51,249 bases of DNA, from NCBI GenBank assembly GCA_013115125.1, contig JABANN010000221.1, positions 1-51,249 on the forward strand. Reading direction: 5' to 3'. Within the stretch, counting starts at the first letter, position 1. Each line of letters starts with the position of its first letter. Source of the DNA: Perkinsus olseni (Eukaryota; Perkinsozoa; Perkinsida). Below are positions 10,303-21,013 of the stretch, in pieces. Made by a program: the position numbers and the translations under genes. The notes beneath the pieces were generated by a model that had not been told where the DNA came from, searched no databases, and saw only the letters and a list, made by a program, of their open reading frames with translations.

Positions 10303-10596
10303 TCACCCATGAAAAAACAATCCTGAACAAGGGAGACGCAGGGACCATCGGGCCAGAGACAATTCGGCACTCGAACCGCAAACTATTGCTATCTTGTTCC
10401 TTCTCAACGCCGGTAGAGACCGACACAGGGCAGCTCGATCTGCTACAGTCTCCAGCTCACATGCTACCTCCCTGATCGCCTGCGGCCGTCCTGTGCAGTC
10501 GGCGATTCCCGACTGCACAATCAATTGCGGTTCCAGAGTGAGACACGGAGCATCAGATTCTCCAGATTCTCTCTTCAGGTTCCTGTTGAAAAGCAT
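10303..10596 (-). CDS. Hypothetical small protein
   Basis: A 97-codon ATG-initiated frame directly downstream of the methyltransferase gene. The middle part (REVACELETVADRAALCRS) looks helical and protein-like. An acceptor-like site (TTTTCAACAG) just after the ATG would also fit a terminal exon. No family recognised. Confidence 0.3.
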   Translation of the reverse strand: MLFNRNLKRESGESDAPCLTLEPQLIVQSGIADCTGRPQAIREVACELETVADRAALCRSLPALRRNKIAIVCGSSAELSLARWSLRLPCSGLFFHG

Positions 10597-10771
10597 AGAG
10601 AGAAAATACCACTCACGCAGTGTGGTCCGGTTGTCGAGCGCTCAACACGGAACCTGGTGAGGCTGGGAAACGTTTCGTAGCACGAAGTAACTGGCCCTCG
10701 GTCAGTCTTTCGGCTGCCAAGACCTCCTCATTTCGTCACAGTCGTGAGCCGCTATCTGTACATCGCTAGAG

Positions 10772-13264
10772 CTAAGCCACGCGATAAGAGTGGGGGTCTC
10801 GCACATCGAATGTTTGAGAGATCCCCTCAGCACCTACCAGAAAGAATATGATTCCACCGGGGAATGAACCCGGGTCGGCTGACAGGCAGTCTGCAGCTAT
10901 CTCGCCCGAGCAGTAGTCCTCACCATATGCTGGAAGCCGTTCTTGTACCGATGTTCTTCTTTCTTCAAACTCAAGTTGCCAACATTATATTTGCTTCGCT
11001 TCAACATGTCAATGCTCTCACAATCCTCCCAATCGGGGACAACGAACACAAAAGTTTTGCACGCTTGCGCAAGGATCCTCTCCACTTTGCGAACCGCCTT
11101 CAACATCAAACCCGGCTCGTAGGGCGGACCGATTTCACAAGACTGCGGAAACTGATCCATAGGCAGCCGGAAGAACGACCCGACACTCCCGAAGAAGCGG
11201 TCGGTATCGTAGAAGAGCGAACAGAAGGACGGCATTGTTGCATTGAGTGGGGAGGCAAAGCACTCGTGTGTAACATCGCACCGAACCTAATGAATGGCGA
11301 TCGTACCTCAATCGGCAACGGATACAGCCGACAATGGAAAATCGTGAAATCCTGGAAAGAGTAATTGAAGACCCGTGGTCCCTCCGCGGCGACGGAGGAA
11401 GTTCAAGCATCAATTCTGCTCCAACAATGCTCGATGTACGCTCGCCCAGAGCCAAGTGTAGTTAAGACCCACCTTCATGAGCTCCATTGCTGCGGCCGGT
11501 GTAGCGAGCTGCCAACCTCGTCCTTCGCCACTTTTTGAACCGAAAAGTGTATTATACCGGTGCAACAACAACCAGATGCGTTGAGAAACATCAATACTCT
11601 CGCGCATGTCGGCGGTACCTGAAGTGACACGTGGCTTGATGGCGCATTCCGCTCCCCAGTATACTCTTCAAGCTCTGAGGTTGGGAGTCTCGACCCAGCA
11701 GTTGCTAGCAACCAACGGCAAAGACATGCGAAAGAGCGCATTCGGACTGAGTCACAGCTCTGCTATTTATCGCATATCATCGTGCTAGATATCGAAAATA
11801 CTCATGTAGTATTGAGTTGCTCTTGCCCGAAATCTGGGAGCAGCTCACGAATGGGACGTCCACAAAACGCACCGCCGAGTGCTCTCTCACCTCGCTCAGA
11901 TTCTCTCCGATATCTTTCTCTTAGCTTATCATCATACTCCGCCAGAATATCATACGACATCGGCTGGTGGATGACGAAGCCTTCCAGTTCCTTGGGGAGA
12001 CCCTCAGTAGGCAACACTAAAGCATATCTTGAGAGAAGGAAGAACGCTAATCATGGCGGATCACTAGGATGCACCTAGTGATGCTGGACGGAATTCCGAA
12101 ACCGGAATTGCCCCGCTGACTGTCTGACCATCGTCAGGCTGACAGCCTCAGACTGTGCACATACTAGTCTTTATCGATTGAACACTCCTCATCTTGACTA
12201 CTGTTTACCAAAAATGCTCCACCAGGTGGGGTTCGCCTCGATAACAAGCAGTTCAATGCCGCACGCTGCTCCAACAATCACGACGGACTGCGTATTTGGT
12301 ATGCTTATTTCAGCGGGGAACGCTTCTACTTGGACCATCAGCTCACTTGATTCGTCCTTGTCTTGGGCAACTCCGCTCGACAGTAGCTTCAAAGTCGTTT
12401 GCCTCCAAGAAATCATGAATAACCCCCGGCCACCTCACCAGCACGTCCGATCTCGCTCGGGCGAATCCTTCGCGGAGCAGAACTTCCAGCTCTCGAGAGA
12501 GAAGAGCCTCGCCCGGGACTGCTGGATCTGCACACGGGTGGAGCAGTACTGGCGGTGACGGCCGGCAGCAATCTTACCATCCCGATTGATTTCAACGGGC
12601 TTCGCTCCACTGCGTTGCAGGTATTTCTCTATTGGGGATACCGCTGGTACTGATAACATGAAGCAGACTTCTCATAGCTGGTTATTTCCTGCACTATGTA
12701 TCATCGGCGAAATGAAAAAGAGACTCCGTGAAAGACGATGATATTGTCGGCATGATTCACTCTTGATCCGTGATTTGACACTGAAATTCCCTTATATGCT
12801 GGATTAGATGGTTGATCAGATGAACACAGTAACCCAATTTTGCATTTCAAACGGCCGTACGGTTCTTACAACATCGAAATTTCATCTGAGCAGACTTGCT
12901 ACGTCTGACATGCGAGAGAACGGAAAAATCCTCCAATTTCCAGCACCCACTCCGTCGTCGCTTCTGGAGACCGCGGATGACGACGACGGATAAGACTTTA
13001 GAACTGAAATACCTTGCTGAATTGTTCAAGCGATCGAAAGGCGGAAATTCACGGGGTATTAGACTATAGTACGATATATTCACGATCACTACCATTCTGG
13101 GAAACTTCCACGAACAAATGCTCTCTCTCCTCGCAGGCCAGAGGGGCATCGGGCTCCGCCAGAGCAGCGAACAACCAGGCATTAAAGGACTCGTTTGGTG
13201 CCTGGGACGATTTCAACACAATCCACGCCGAACCGCCAGGGCTGAGCGTGGTAGTGTTCGACAT
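10772..13264 (-). CDS. PCIF1: PCIF1/CAPAM-like cap-adenosine N6-methyltransferase, multi-exon
   Basis: PCIF1 methylates N6 of 2'-O-methyladenosine next to the mRNA cap and sits on the RNA polymerase II tail. The exon at 11618-11473 (LLLHRYNTLFG, GWQLATP, AMELMK) and the exon at 11286-10924 (HECFASPLNATM, YDTDRFFGSVGSFF, EIGPPYEPGLM, FVFVVPDW, EEHRYKNGFQHM) follow the PCIF1 domain closely. Human PCIF1 has, in the same order, RYQMLFG, ECFASPLN, DTDGYFGS, NPPF, VFIPEW and EHEYRSGSQHI. The intron 11472-11287 has GTGGGT...AG ends in phase. A last piece near 10870-10772 (GIIFFLVGAEGIS) matches the VLFLQND strand, but its splice phase is not clean. Upstream exons near 12655-12439, 12400-12206 and 12020-11830 are less certain; the exon starting at ATG 13264 may belong here or to the neighbour. 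The catalytic NPPF motif reads GPPY here. Confidence 0.85.
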
Positions 13265-13362
13265 GGATTCTGGTCAGGCTCTACGAGAGTATCCGAAATA
13301 TCAAGTCTAACACACTATCTGTAACGATGATTTTGGTAACCGAGCAACTCGGCATCACGACG

Positions 13363-13379
13363 GCATGCTTCGAGCATGC
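13363..13379. repeat. Short palindrome between two minus-strand genes
   Basis: GCATGC-TTCGA-GCATGC sits in the ~165-bp gap (13265-13429) between the F-box-like gene and the first possible exon of the methyltransferase. It could be a regulatory palindrome or part of a larger stem with the flanking GAGCATGCTC sequence. Confidence 0.45.
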
Positions 13380-13429
13380 TCCGAGCACGGCATACTTAGG
13401 GCATGGTGCTTACCGACATGCTACGTTAC

Positions 13430-13998
13430 CTGTGTAAAAGCAGGAACGCTGATCTCCTAAAATTTCCCAACTCAATGAACAGATCCCAAAGAGAGTCTCC
13501 TCAGGTAACTCGCCGCCGTTTCTATCGGGCTCGAACATCCGCAGTGAAGTGAGCTCAAGCCAAGGAATCGTCGCTCGTCGACTCGGGTATTCACATCACG
13601 GGCTCCCGTTAATGCTCACCCGCTTCAAGTTGCTCATACGATTGCAGGACCGGTCAAAAACCTTCCTCAGTCCATTCATCTCCCCTCGCCGGACTATCTC
13701 GAGCAGGCACTCGTTTGTGAAGCAGTCCATTGGGATGGTCAAGAAGGGCTACCCGGTGGTAGTGCAACCCACACGAGTGCGTGGACAATTTCCCAAAATC
13801 GGTCTCACATCTCACCCTTCTGAATCTTAGATCAACGAATTCGACCAAACTTCGGTCCGATTCTTGTCGAATAGGTGAAAAAGGCGATCCAATAGGTGTC
13901 ACCGAAGCGACCCCTATCAACGGAAAACCCTCACATGAGTCAAGCGCTCAGCCGGTGAGAGCACTCGAAAGACATCCCCGAGCTCAGTTTTGACCACC
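13430..13998 (-). CDS. F-box/leucine-rich-like protein, several short exons
   Basis: Four exon-like pieces separated by short introns read in order. First comes VVKTELGDVFRVLSPAERL, which fits the F-box pattern L...VF..LSP.ERL. Next is ESDRSLVEFVDLRFRR, ending at a GTGAGA donor. Third is MDCFTNECLLEIVRRGEMNG, with LRKVFDRSCNRMSNLKR and a GTGAGC donor. Last is WLELTSLRMFEPDRN with FGICSLSWEI. The spacing of Leu and aromatic residues suggests leucine-rich repeats. An F-box protein would act as a substrate adaptor in SCF ubiquitin ligases; this is inference from a weak motif. The upstream start was not found, and the exon with start ATG 13264 could instead be this gene's last exon. Confidence 0.45.
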
Positions 13999-14212
13999 CT
14001 ACTACCAATAACTCAAAAGCTTACTCGCCTTCGTGAAGTGCCAGCTTAAGCCAGGCTGATTTAGATATGAAGATTCCTCAGGATTGGGAGTCTTCACGAC
14101 AAAAAAATCGTAACGTAAGTGGACTCAGAAACAAGTATGAACAGATGAATCGAGCTGAAGTCTAACGATCCCATACAAGCTCGACCGAAAGGCTCATTCA
14201 ACGCCCGGGATT

Positions 14213-14858
14213 TCACCACTCAGACCGAAACTCTCCACCTCTGCTCGCCGCCGACTCGGACCCCCCGAACTCGCTGTCGGTCTTCACACGCCTGTCTGGA
14301 GTTTCGTTTTCCGAGCCATTCGCATATTCTATTTCTTCTTCCCCACGGTCGCACCACACTGTGAACCAGTTGACTCTTCTACCGCCGTCTCCAGGTAGAG
14401 GGGGCAGGCCAGAACCGCAATGCTGAGGACAATCACACGGCTTAGCGGCAGGTCCAGGGTTCGAACCCGGGAGGCTCACTTTTTTCGACATATAGTCGAG
14501 TGAAGGGTATAATGGACGATAGGCAAAGATAACATAATACAGCGAAGCAAAGCCATAAAAAATCTCACGAATGGCGTTCGCTACTGGGAGAACCGCCAGC
14601 AAACGGGTCCTGATGGGAAGCGCAAAGGACTGCTTCCTAAGAGAGATTGCATCCCTGACACTTACATCGACCACTGTTTGACGAGCTCTCGGCTTCTTCG
14701 TAGGGACAATGCCACCGCGCTGACTGTGAGAGGCAGGAGAAGTAGTAAGTATACCTATGGAAATCATTTGCAAGACCTTCGCTATTGTCGTGCGTGCAAT
14801 CGCGGGACAATCTGATCCCCTCATGGTCACGGAGGCTAACTCTGGCGGTTAGTGGCAC
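14213..14858 (-). CDS. Unidentified multi-exon gene
   Basis: Exon-like pieces joined by short introns read LRDHEGIRLSRDCTHDNSEG, then QRGGIVPTKKPRARQTVVD (donor GTAAGTG), then DPFAGGSPSSERHS, and end in one of two alternative terminal frames. One of these is acidic and Ser-rich with a stop at 14213. The 57-nt segment 14423-14479 has intron ends (GTGAGCC...CCTCAG), is a multiple of three and contains a tRNA T-arm-like core (GGGTTCGAACCC). No domain recognised. The gene starts head-to-head with the plus-strand gene at 14863, and the two may overlap at their 5' ends, so one of the models could be wrong. Confidence 0.4.
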
Positions 14859-14862
14859 AACA

Positions 14863-15862
14863 ATGGCTGTACGATCATCCTACTACGGTGGAACCAGTAA
14901 TAGTTCAACGATAGTCCTCTAGCAGGAAAGTCCTCAATTCAACGAGGACTGAGGAGCTCCATCATCTTCTCACGAGTTGAAATCAATCAGGTCCTCGCCA
15001 AAGAGCAAAGAGAAGAAAGAACATTCGCCTCCACCTTGCGCAAGATAATGGAGGAAACACTGTATGGACGAATTCTCGTAGGAACAAGATAGCAACCCGG
15101 CGGGTACTTACCAGCAGGATGAATACGATATCGAATGGCGAGCGGAAGAATATGACGACCAGCATGAGAGGCCTGACAGCGGAGCGATGTCGAATCGGAA
15201 CTGGATGACCATTACAACGAGGGAATAGCCCAATCGGAGTTCTGGATCGTACTAAGCTACTACACAGCAACCCTCATCATGAAGTAACGTTTTCGGAAGC
15301 ATGTGAAGGTATTCCCGAGTTAGTGTTTTTGTTTTTCACCCTAATACCACGATAGAATAGGGGAATCGATAGATCGTTATATGACGAAATCCATCGAGCG
15401 AGAACAAGGTCACATTCGCCGCGCCTCGCTCTTTGATCACCTTGCGATTGCGAAGAACTTGGGAATGTACTGGTCGAAGAGTATCCAGAACTTGGCGAAG
15501 AATCTGATGAAGATCATCAAACTCGCCTCGATCGTTCGATACACGGGAATGAATCGCCCAGACCAAAACGACCGCCTTACATGTTGAACGTCACACATTT
15601 GAAATTGATCAGCTCCCAGAGAAGCTTCCCTTGTAGAGCCCAATCGCTGCAATACGACGCGAAAAAATCTCGCTTGGTGCTCACAGATACCTGACAGAAA
15701 CCACGCCTGCACCAGCCGAGTCGGCTGAGCCGACAGCAAAGCCTAGGCAAGGTTGACATAGAGCCAGGTGATGTAAAACAGGACAAAATGGGAAAGGCCC
15801 TCTTCAGTGTACTTATTAATGGACTAACAAAGAACATTGCTCATAAGCGCTTATTGGCTTAA
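14863..15862 (+). CDS. Unidentified gene with Asp/Glu-rich middle, multi-exon
   Basis: The ATG at 14863 starts MAVRSSYYGGTSNSSTI. Reading continues after a short intron into VLAKEQREERTFASTLRK, then, after a 37-nt intron, QDEYDIEWRAEEYDDQHERP. Later comes an exon with EEYPELGEESDEDHQ, then RPPYMLNVTHLKLIS and QSLQYDAKKSRL. A clean phase-0 intron of 60 nt (GTGCTC...GACAG, ending in a small hairpin) leads to QSLGKVDIEPGDVKQDKMG, and the frame stops at 15860-15862. Two central junctions are unresolved. The first intron is bounded by GTCCTC at both ends, a direct-repeat pattern. The acidic linker followed by a short conserved-looking C-terminus suggests a nuclear or scaffold protein; no family recognised. 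Confidence 0.55.
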
Positions 15863-15877
15863 GCCAATCCGCTCTAC

Positions 15878-17428
15878 CTAGGCCAGCCGAGTAGCAACTT
15901 TCCCTGACTGCGAACTAGCATCACCGTAAGACCCGAGAACCGAAGCACGAAGTAAGAACTCGGCACCCTCGGAAACTTGGCAGCTGTGTAGAGAACCTTC
16001 TCTACTGTTATGCTCATCCGATTCGAGACCACAACGCATGATCGGATAACAGCGCTCACACGGCAAATGAGACCGGCTAGCCATTTCGCTGAACTCACCG
16101 GCTGTGAAGCCAATTCGGTGCGACACTCCACTTGGGTTAACTGCCTCAACGTAATAGCCTGGTCGAGCTCTGATGACCAGCACACCTGGCAACAGAAGAT
16201 CAGCACATTGATCGTTGGAGAATCTTCCGACCTTTCCCGCTCCGGATGATGTAGCGGTAGCTCCGTAAAGACTTATTCGATCCCACAGACACAGCGAATT
16301 GGGAGGGGTGGTGACGACTGATCCGGTTAGCCCTTGAAAGGAGACGTATCGGCTGAAAATGAGTGAACAAATCAGCTACTGTTGTTTATGAACTAAAAAG
16401 AGTGGGTAATTCAATTCTGGTGGTAATCACTTCGAAACTGCCCACTAATAAGCAGCGAGAATCAAATCCCATTGACACTGTCGAATAGGAGCGACTCGGA
16501 TACCACACAAGGATAGTTGAGCGCATAGAAGCTTTTACAATATCTCCGTTTAGCGCGGGTTACCGCCTCACACGGGAAATTATTTCCAGGGGTATTTCTC
16601 GGAGCGGATTTTTCGACTTTTTTCTTGATAGCGCGTACCGACGTCCCCGACGGATGAATTCTGGTTCATTCTCGGGACTCACATATTCTCTCGCTGTATC
16701 AAGAAATCATCCACCATCCACGACGTCTTTACGGACCCAGATGGCATCATCGCCCTCGGCGGGAGGATTACCAGTTGCGTGCCCTTCTCGATGTGTTCCT
16801 GAGGAATCCTCAGCTCAACATTGCAAGATACCAAATAGCTCAAACGGGAATGAAATTACCCGGCAATGGCTGTTGAAGACCCGCGGCAGGTCGCGTTCAT
16901 CAACACCATCGAAGTCGTTGACAACGAGGGCGTAACGGTATCTACCCGAAAAGGGCTCAACATCCAGTCTAACCTTCAACGACAATGATCCACATCAGCC
17001 AGCTCCGTGCTCGATCGCACGGGAAAAGATTCGCAGACTTCACTGTGCAACAGCTCTTCTCCTTACAATGCTCTCTTCGGCTCATCCTTGTTCTCCAGAC
17101 TGTGCCTCTTAGCAACAGCGGGAATCCACACCTTATTCGCCCAATGAAGGGCAACCACCGGATTGTCTTCAGGCAGGTATGCGTAGTTGATGTTGAAACT
17201 CACAACCCGCTAAGAGTCGCGGAAGAGTTGGTACGAGCATGCATGCGCCAAAGCGTATCCTACTCTCAACATGTTGCAACAGTCATCTTTAGGGGTTCTC
17301 CCACCCCCAAAGTCCACAACGAAGACCTTAGACTGCCCGGCCCTCGCTGCCGGGAACAGATCTTCACATCTAAGAGTGAAGATACGTCCAAAGATACGTG
17401 GATGAGAGGTTAACCTGCCATACACCAT
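15878..17428 (-). CDS. Unidentified multi-exon protein
   Basis: The ATG at 17428 starts MVYGRLTSHPRIFGRIFTLR and runs to KVFVVDFGGGRTPKDD. A 54-nt phase-0 intron (GTAGGA...CTTAG) joins NMLR to RVVSFNINYAYLPED. Further exons contain HWANKVWIPAVAKR, LDVEPFSGRYRYALVVNDFD, a 46-nt intron, then LRIPQEHIEKGTQLVILPPR. After a longer unresolved stretch a last exon begins VLVIRARPGYYVEAV and its frame stops at 15878. The beta-rich, charged composition suggests a soluble globular protein. No domain recognised. Intron phases agree for the first four exons, which supports the model. Confidence 0.55.
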
Positions 17429-18272
17429 GTCGATTCAGTATATTACCTCTGCACAAGATTCGCCAACCTCTGCCTTCTACTCGGATTCGCGCAAGTCCCG
17501 CTGCGAACCAAGATGATGACGCATGCCTCAGAATTGGCCATCATATTATGACGAATCTCGCCTGAACATACTTGCATTCTGTCGCGCGCCACAAAATCAT
17601 TCATGGCCCTTCTCGACCTCACTCGCAGCGTAATCGCTCGGAAATTTAAGATACGATTTGATACGCTAGTAGCATACTTTCACTACTGGAAGAAGGGGCG
17701 TCCATTTCACAAAAACCTATTGGATTCACAACGCTCAACAAACCGACCCCAGAGCCTCCGCGTAGGAAAACGAAAACAGTAACTCTCCATTACCAAGGAG
17801 CGGCGGCGGCACCACCGCTGCGGCGAAGCCCAGAAATGCAGGCACGAGTTTGAATCACATGCGGCTTACCTCGTCGCGTCTTGTTTGCGCCTTTGAGCGG
17901 CCCCGTCAAGAACCTGCCAGACCCAATCCTGCCAGCCAGCTCAGGCAGCGACTCACCACTGCGGCCTGCAAGTTGGAGGCAGCAGCAATATCATCAATAT
18001 GAAGATATCTCCAAGGGCGAGAAGGTCCGTAAAAGGCCAGTAGCTTGCCGAACCGATGCCGAGGAGTGCATCCAGTAAACCTGACGTGATTAACGGTAAA
18101 ACGAGGTGAGCGCAGTCGAAGTGCAGTTGAGACCCTTTCTTTGACTAGCAAGTTGCTAGTAGCAACACGATCAATGAATAGTGGGTGAACCAGCGATGTT
18201 TCGTTGAGAGAAGATCCTCGGGGACCATGAGTAGCACAATGTCGAATAAATACCAAAGGAAGCCGGCTAAAG
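17429..18272. other. Ambiguous stretch, coding strand unclear
   Basis: Open frames exist on both strands around 17881-18350. The plus frame contains QQQYHQYEDISKGEKVRKRP and a second one contains YQRKPAKARRKFSSTLLAY; the minus frame is 148 codons. No splice model or family favours one strand, so no gene is called. Confidence 0.35.
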
Positions 18273-18681
18273 CTAGGCGAAAGTTCTCTTCGACACTTCT
18301 TGCGTACATTCTGGACGAATACGGTCACACGTACATCCCGACAGCAACGCATAACTCGAGAGCGATGCCCGAAGACACACGCCGCTCGCGACTAATCTGA
18401 CCGCTGCGCCACGAAATTGTCGCAGTGAGATCAGAATGCATTGGCATGACCTGCGATCGCGAAGATCAACGCAGCGACTCGCTGCCAGCGAACAGCAGCA
18501 ACAAGGTCGCAGATAAGTATATTTCGAATCGAGTCTGCGCAACGACTCCGCCCCGATACTTACTCCACCAGGTGGTGGGGAAAAATTGGGAAGGCGAGAG
18601 GGCGAAAATAAACAGTGCAACTGTCAGATGAACTGCGAAGTACCTAAAAGCAGCGATCTTCGAGTCAGAAATATCTGACAT
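18273..18681 (-). CDS. Small single-pass membrane or secreted protein (putative)
   Basis: The ATG at 18681 starts MSDISDSKIAAFRYF followed by a hydrophobic VHLTVALFIFALSP, a signal peptide or anchor. A donor GTAAGTATC follows PTTWW, and a 77-nt intron ending GGCAG restores a Cys-rich frame (SRCVDLRDRRSCQCILISL ... CTCDRIRPEC) that stops at 18273. It is unidentified. The Cys pairs suggest an extracellular disulfide-bonded domain. Confidence 0.45.
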
Positions 18682-18898
18682 ACTGTGTATCTTGCGCTAA
18701 TCAAGCTCGGATACCATCAACCATGTTGCTCGAGATTCCCGGAATAGAAAATACACAACCCCAGCAACCACTTACAAAATTATCCGCACAACCATTGAAA
18801 TTATGCCGCGAATGACGGCGATTCTTTCACGTGCGGCAGCAGCCACCTGCAACAAACTTGCTATCTTTCATCACCTTGCATTTCCCCAGCGCCGACCT

Positions 18899-19165
18899 TC
18901 ATATTCTCCAACTTAATTCTCCATTCAGTTGATAATGTACCTGTAAGATTTCCAGGTGTAGGGTCAACCCGCATTGAAAAGGGCGGAAGAGTTCGCTCAA
19001 TCTTCGAGAGTAAATTTTTCCGATTCGGTTACCCGGGAGCGATGTTGCAGGTCCTTGACTTGACGAAGATGATCTGAAAAGTGACAAACACTCGTCGTGT
19101 GATTTAGCGGCGCGCGAGAACTCACCGACGGTCGGAACCAGCTCTACTGCGTTGAGCACCGACAT
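18899..19165 (-). CDS. Very small spliced ORF (about 40 aa)
   Basis: The ATG at 19165 starts MSVLNAVELVPTV. A 52-nt intron (GTGAGT...TTTTCAG) leads to DHLRQVKDLQHRSR, and a second intron of about 95 nt leads in phase to VHYQLNGELSWRI and a stop. All three phases agree, but the product is so small that this may be only part of a gene. No family recognised. Confidence 0.4.
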   Translation of the reverse strand: MSVLNAVELVPTVGEFSRAAKSHDECLSLFRSSSSSQGPATSLPGNRIGKIYSRRLSELFRPFQCGLTLHLEILQVHYQLNGELSWRI

Positions 19166-19299
19166 CCTGAGACATGATTTTTGAAAGAAAATAGGTAGCA
19201 GAATTCCGGTAAAGCCTTACACGATGGCGGCCGGCAGCGTCGTCATGAAGATCAGAGTTGTGCCTGAGCCAGCGGAGTCCCAGAGCATGGCACACGCTG

Positions 19300-21013
19300 T
19301 CAGATATCCCACCGCGAGCTGGATTCCGTCTCCCGTTTCATAGCTTCAACAGCCTCACCGATATGCGCAACCATCACGGCATCGTCAACTGTGTCCTCAT
19401 GGGCCTTCCTTCGAACTTTGAACTGGGGGCCGAGAGGTGGCAGGTTCGATCCCGGCGTCCAACATCTCACCCATTCTATGACTTCCCTCATCACAAGTAG
19501 CATTAGAAGAATGATGCTACCAATGTAAAGGGCGATGATCACTATACTGTGACCAGGCGTGACCTGGAAATGGCAAACGAGTAATATTTCGCTCCGCCCC
19601 CACAGCGAGAAAATCCGCAACGGGAACACAGCGAGAACAATCTCGCCGCAACAAAGAACGACAACCCATCATTGAAACCTCGCTCTCTGCATCCTTCAAC
19701 CGCTTAGCGTCCTCGACGACGGTTGCCAGGCACAGAGGGAACGAAGGAGTACCACAGGGAGAGTCACCGACTTGTGTTGCAGCAGGTAGTCACGAAAGTG
19801 ACCGAAAAAACTGGCATAGTCGGTTTACCCGCGATGCAAACAACGCGACTAGAAACTCACTTCTCATTCCTCGGGTTGTCTCATAACACACTGCGTTCAC
19901 GGGACAGATCGAACCAAAAACCCAAGTGGAGAGCGGCCGCGCGCAACAACACTATGCCATGTCAGAGATCACAATATTACTCACCATCGCGTCCAAGGAG
20001 CAAATTGGCATCAGACCAACTGCAGTGTCGCTGAGCTGAATCGTCATTTGATCATCCAGGAAAAGGCTAACGTCCGCGGGCGAACCCGTTGACGGGAAGA
20101 CAGGGAACCTGGGAACACAGATAGATATTTTACCGCAACCATAGTCATATATGAAAACGCCTGGTGCCGGGATCGAACCTGGACTTCCTCACCTGTTGTC
20201 GGTCCACACTACTTCCTGAGCTTCTATCTGCTGGAACGACACCGTGCTGAAGCACGGCCTGTCTGCGATACATGTAAGACATCGTCCACCAGCACAATTT
20301 CCTCCGAACACATTCTCATCGAAGAAACCTGAAAAAAGCAAGATCACGCGAGATGACAATATCCCACCTTACCGCATTGCAAACCGGTTCTCGCGGCGTA
20401 GTCCCCAAAATCAGTGAATACTGCACTCTGAACGGGCTTGTTCGGGTCGAGCTGCATCCATAGACGACATCTTTTCCCGTCAATTGCGTTCCTTGGCGAT
20501 GCCGCCGTCCACGCCGCAAATACCTTAACAAAGCGCGGACCAAAATCAATCACCCAACAGACCAATATGCAGGCAGTCGGATAACCCGCTGCCTCAGCAA
20601 GCGTCGTCGTGAGGCTAATTCCCGCTATGATCATACCGCCACGAGGTCGGATCCACGATGAGTATACGCTCTGAGTCGAAGCCTCGACCCACCGCACTGC
20701 GTGTTTTGATGAAGTTAAGAAGCGAAGAAAACACTCACCGGGTTGGATACGATAGCATCCCCATCGACCGTCCGCATACATAGTGTATTACCCAGCCACT
20801 GCGTGGACCTCGTATAACTACTGGCACTCGCAAAGATCATCAGAAACTGAGAAAAAACGACGAGTGCGGGGATCGAAGCTGTTCCTAACCTCCTACCAGA
20901 AACACCGCCGTCCCAATGACTCTGCATAATGCTGGGAGAGGGTTCGGACCCGAGATAGGGATCTTACTACGTAGGTACCTACTAGCAAGCTCCTGCACGC
21001 TGACACGTGGCAT
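19300..21013 (-). CDS. Type I membrane protein with Cys-rich ectodomain, multi-exon
   Basis: Phase-consistent exons can be read from the ATG at 21013. They are MPRVSVQELA|TLCRVIGTAVFL|FLMIFASASS (together a signal peptide), YTRSTQWLGNTLCMRT, then SVYSSWIRPRGGMIIAG, WTAASPRNAIDGKRCRLW, GFFDENVFGGNCAGGRC with LTCIADRPC, and FPVFPSTGSPADVSLFLDD. After two less certain exons comes a transmembrane helix SIVIIALYIGSIILLMLLVM, then a cytoplasmic tail FKVRRKAHEDTVDDAVMVAH ending at 19300. Introns at 20932-20982 (51 nt), 20847-20896 (50 nt), 20109-20192 (84 nt) and 19423-19470 (48 nt) each contain a TTCGA-centred tRNA-T-arm-like core. The layout predicts a surface or endomembrane receptor-like protein. 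No known family was recognised. Confidence 0.65.

Noticed and set aside
14428-14480. Possible tRNA with T arm GGGTTCGAACCC followed by T-run
   Set aside because: No matching acceptor or anticodon stems on either strand. The segment has intron ends and is better read as a 57-nt intron.
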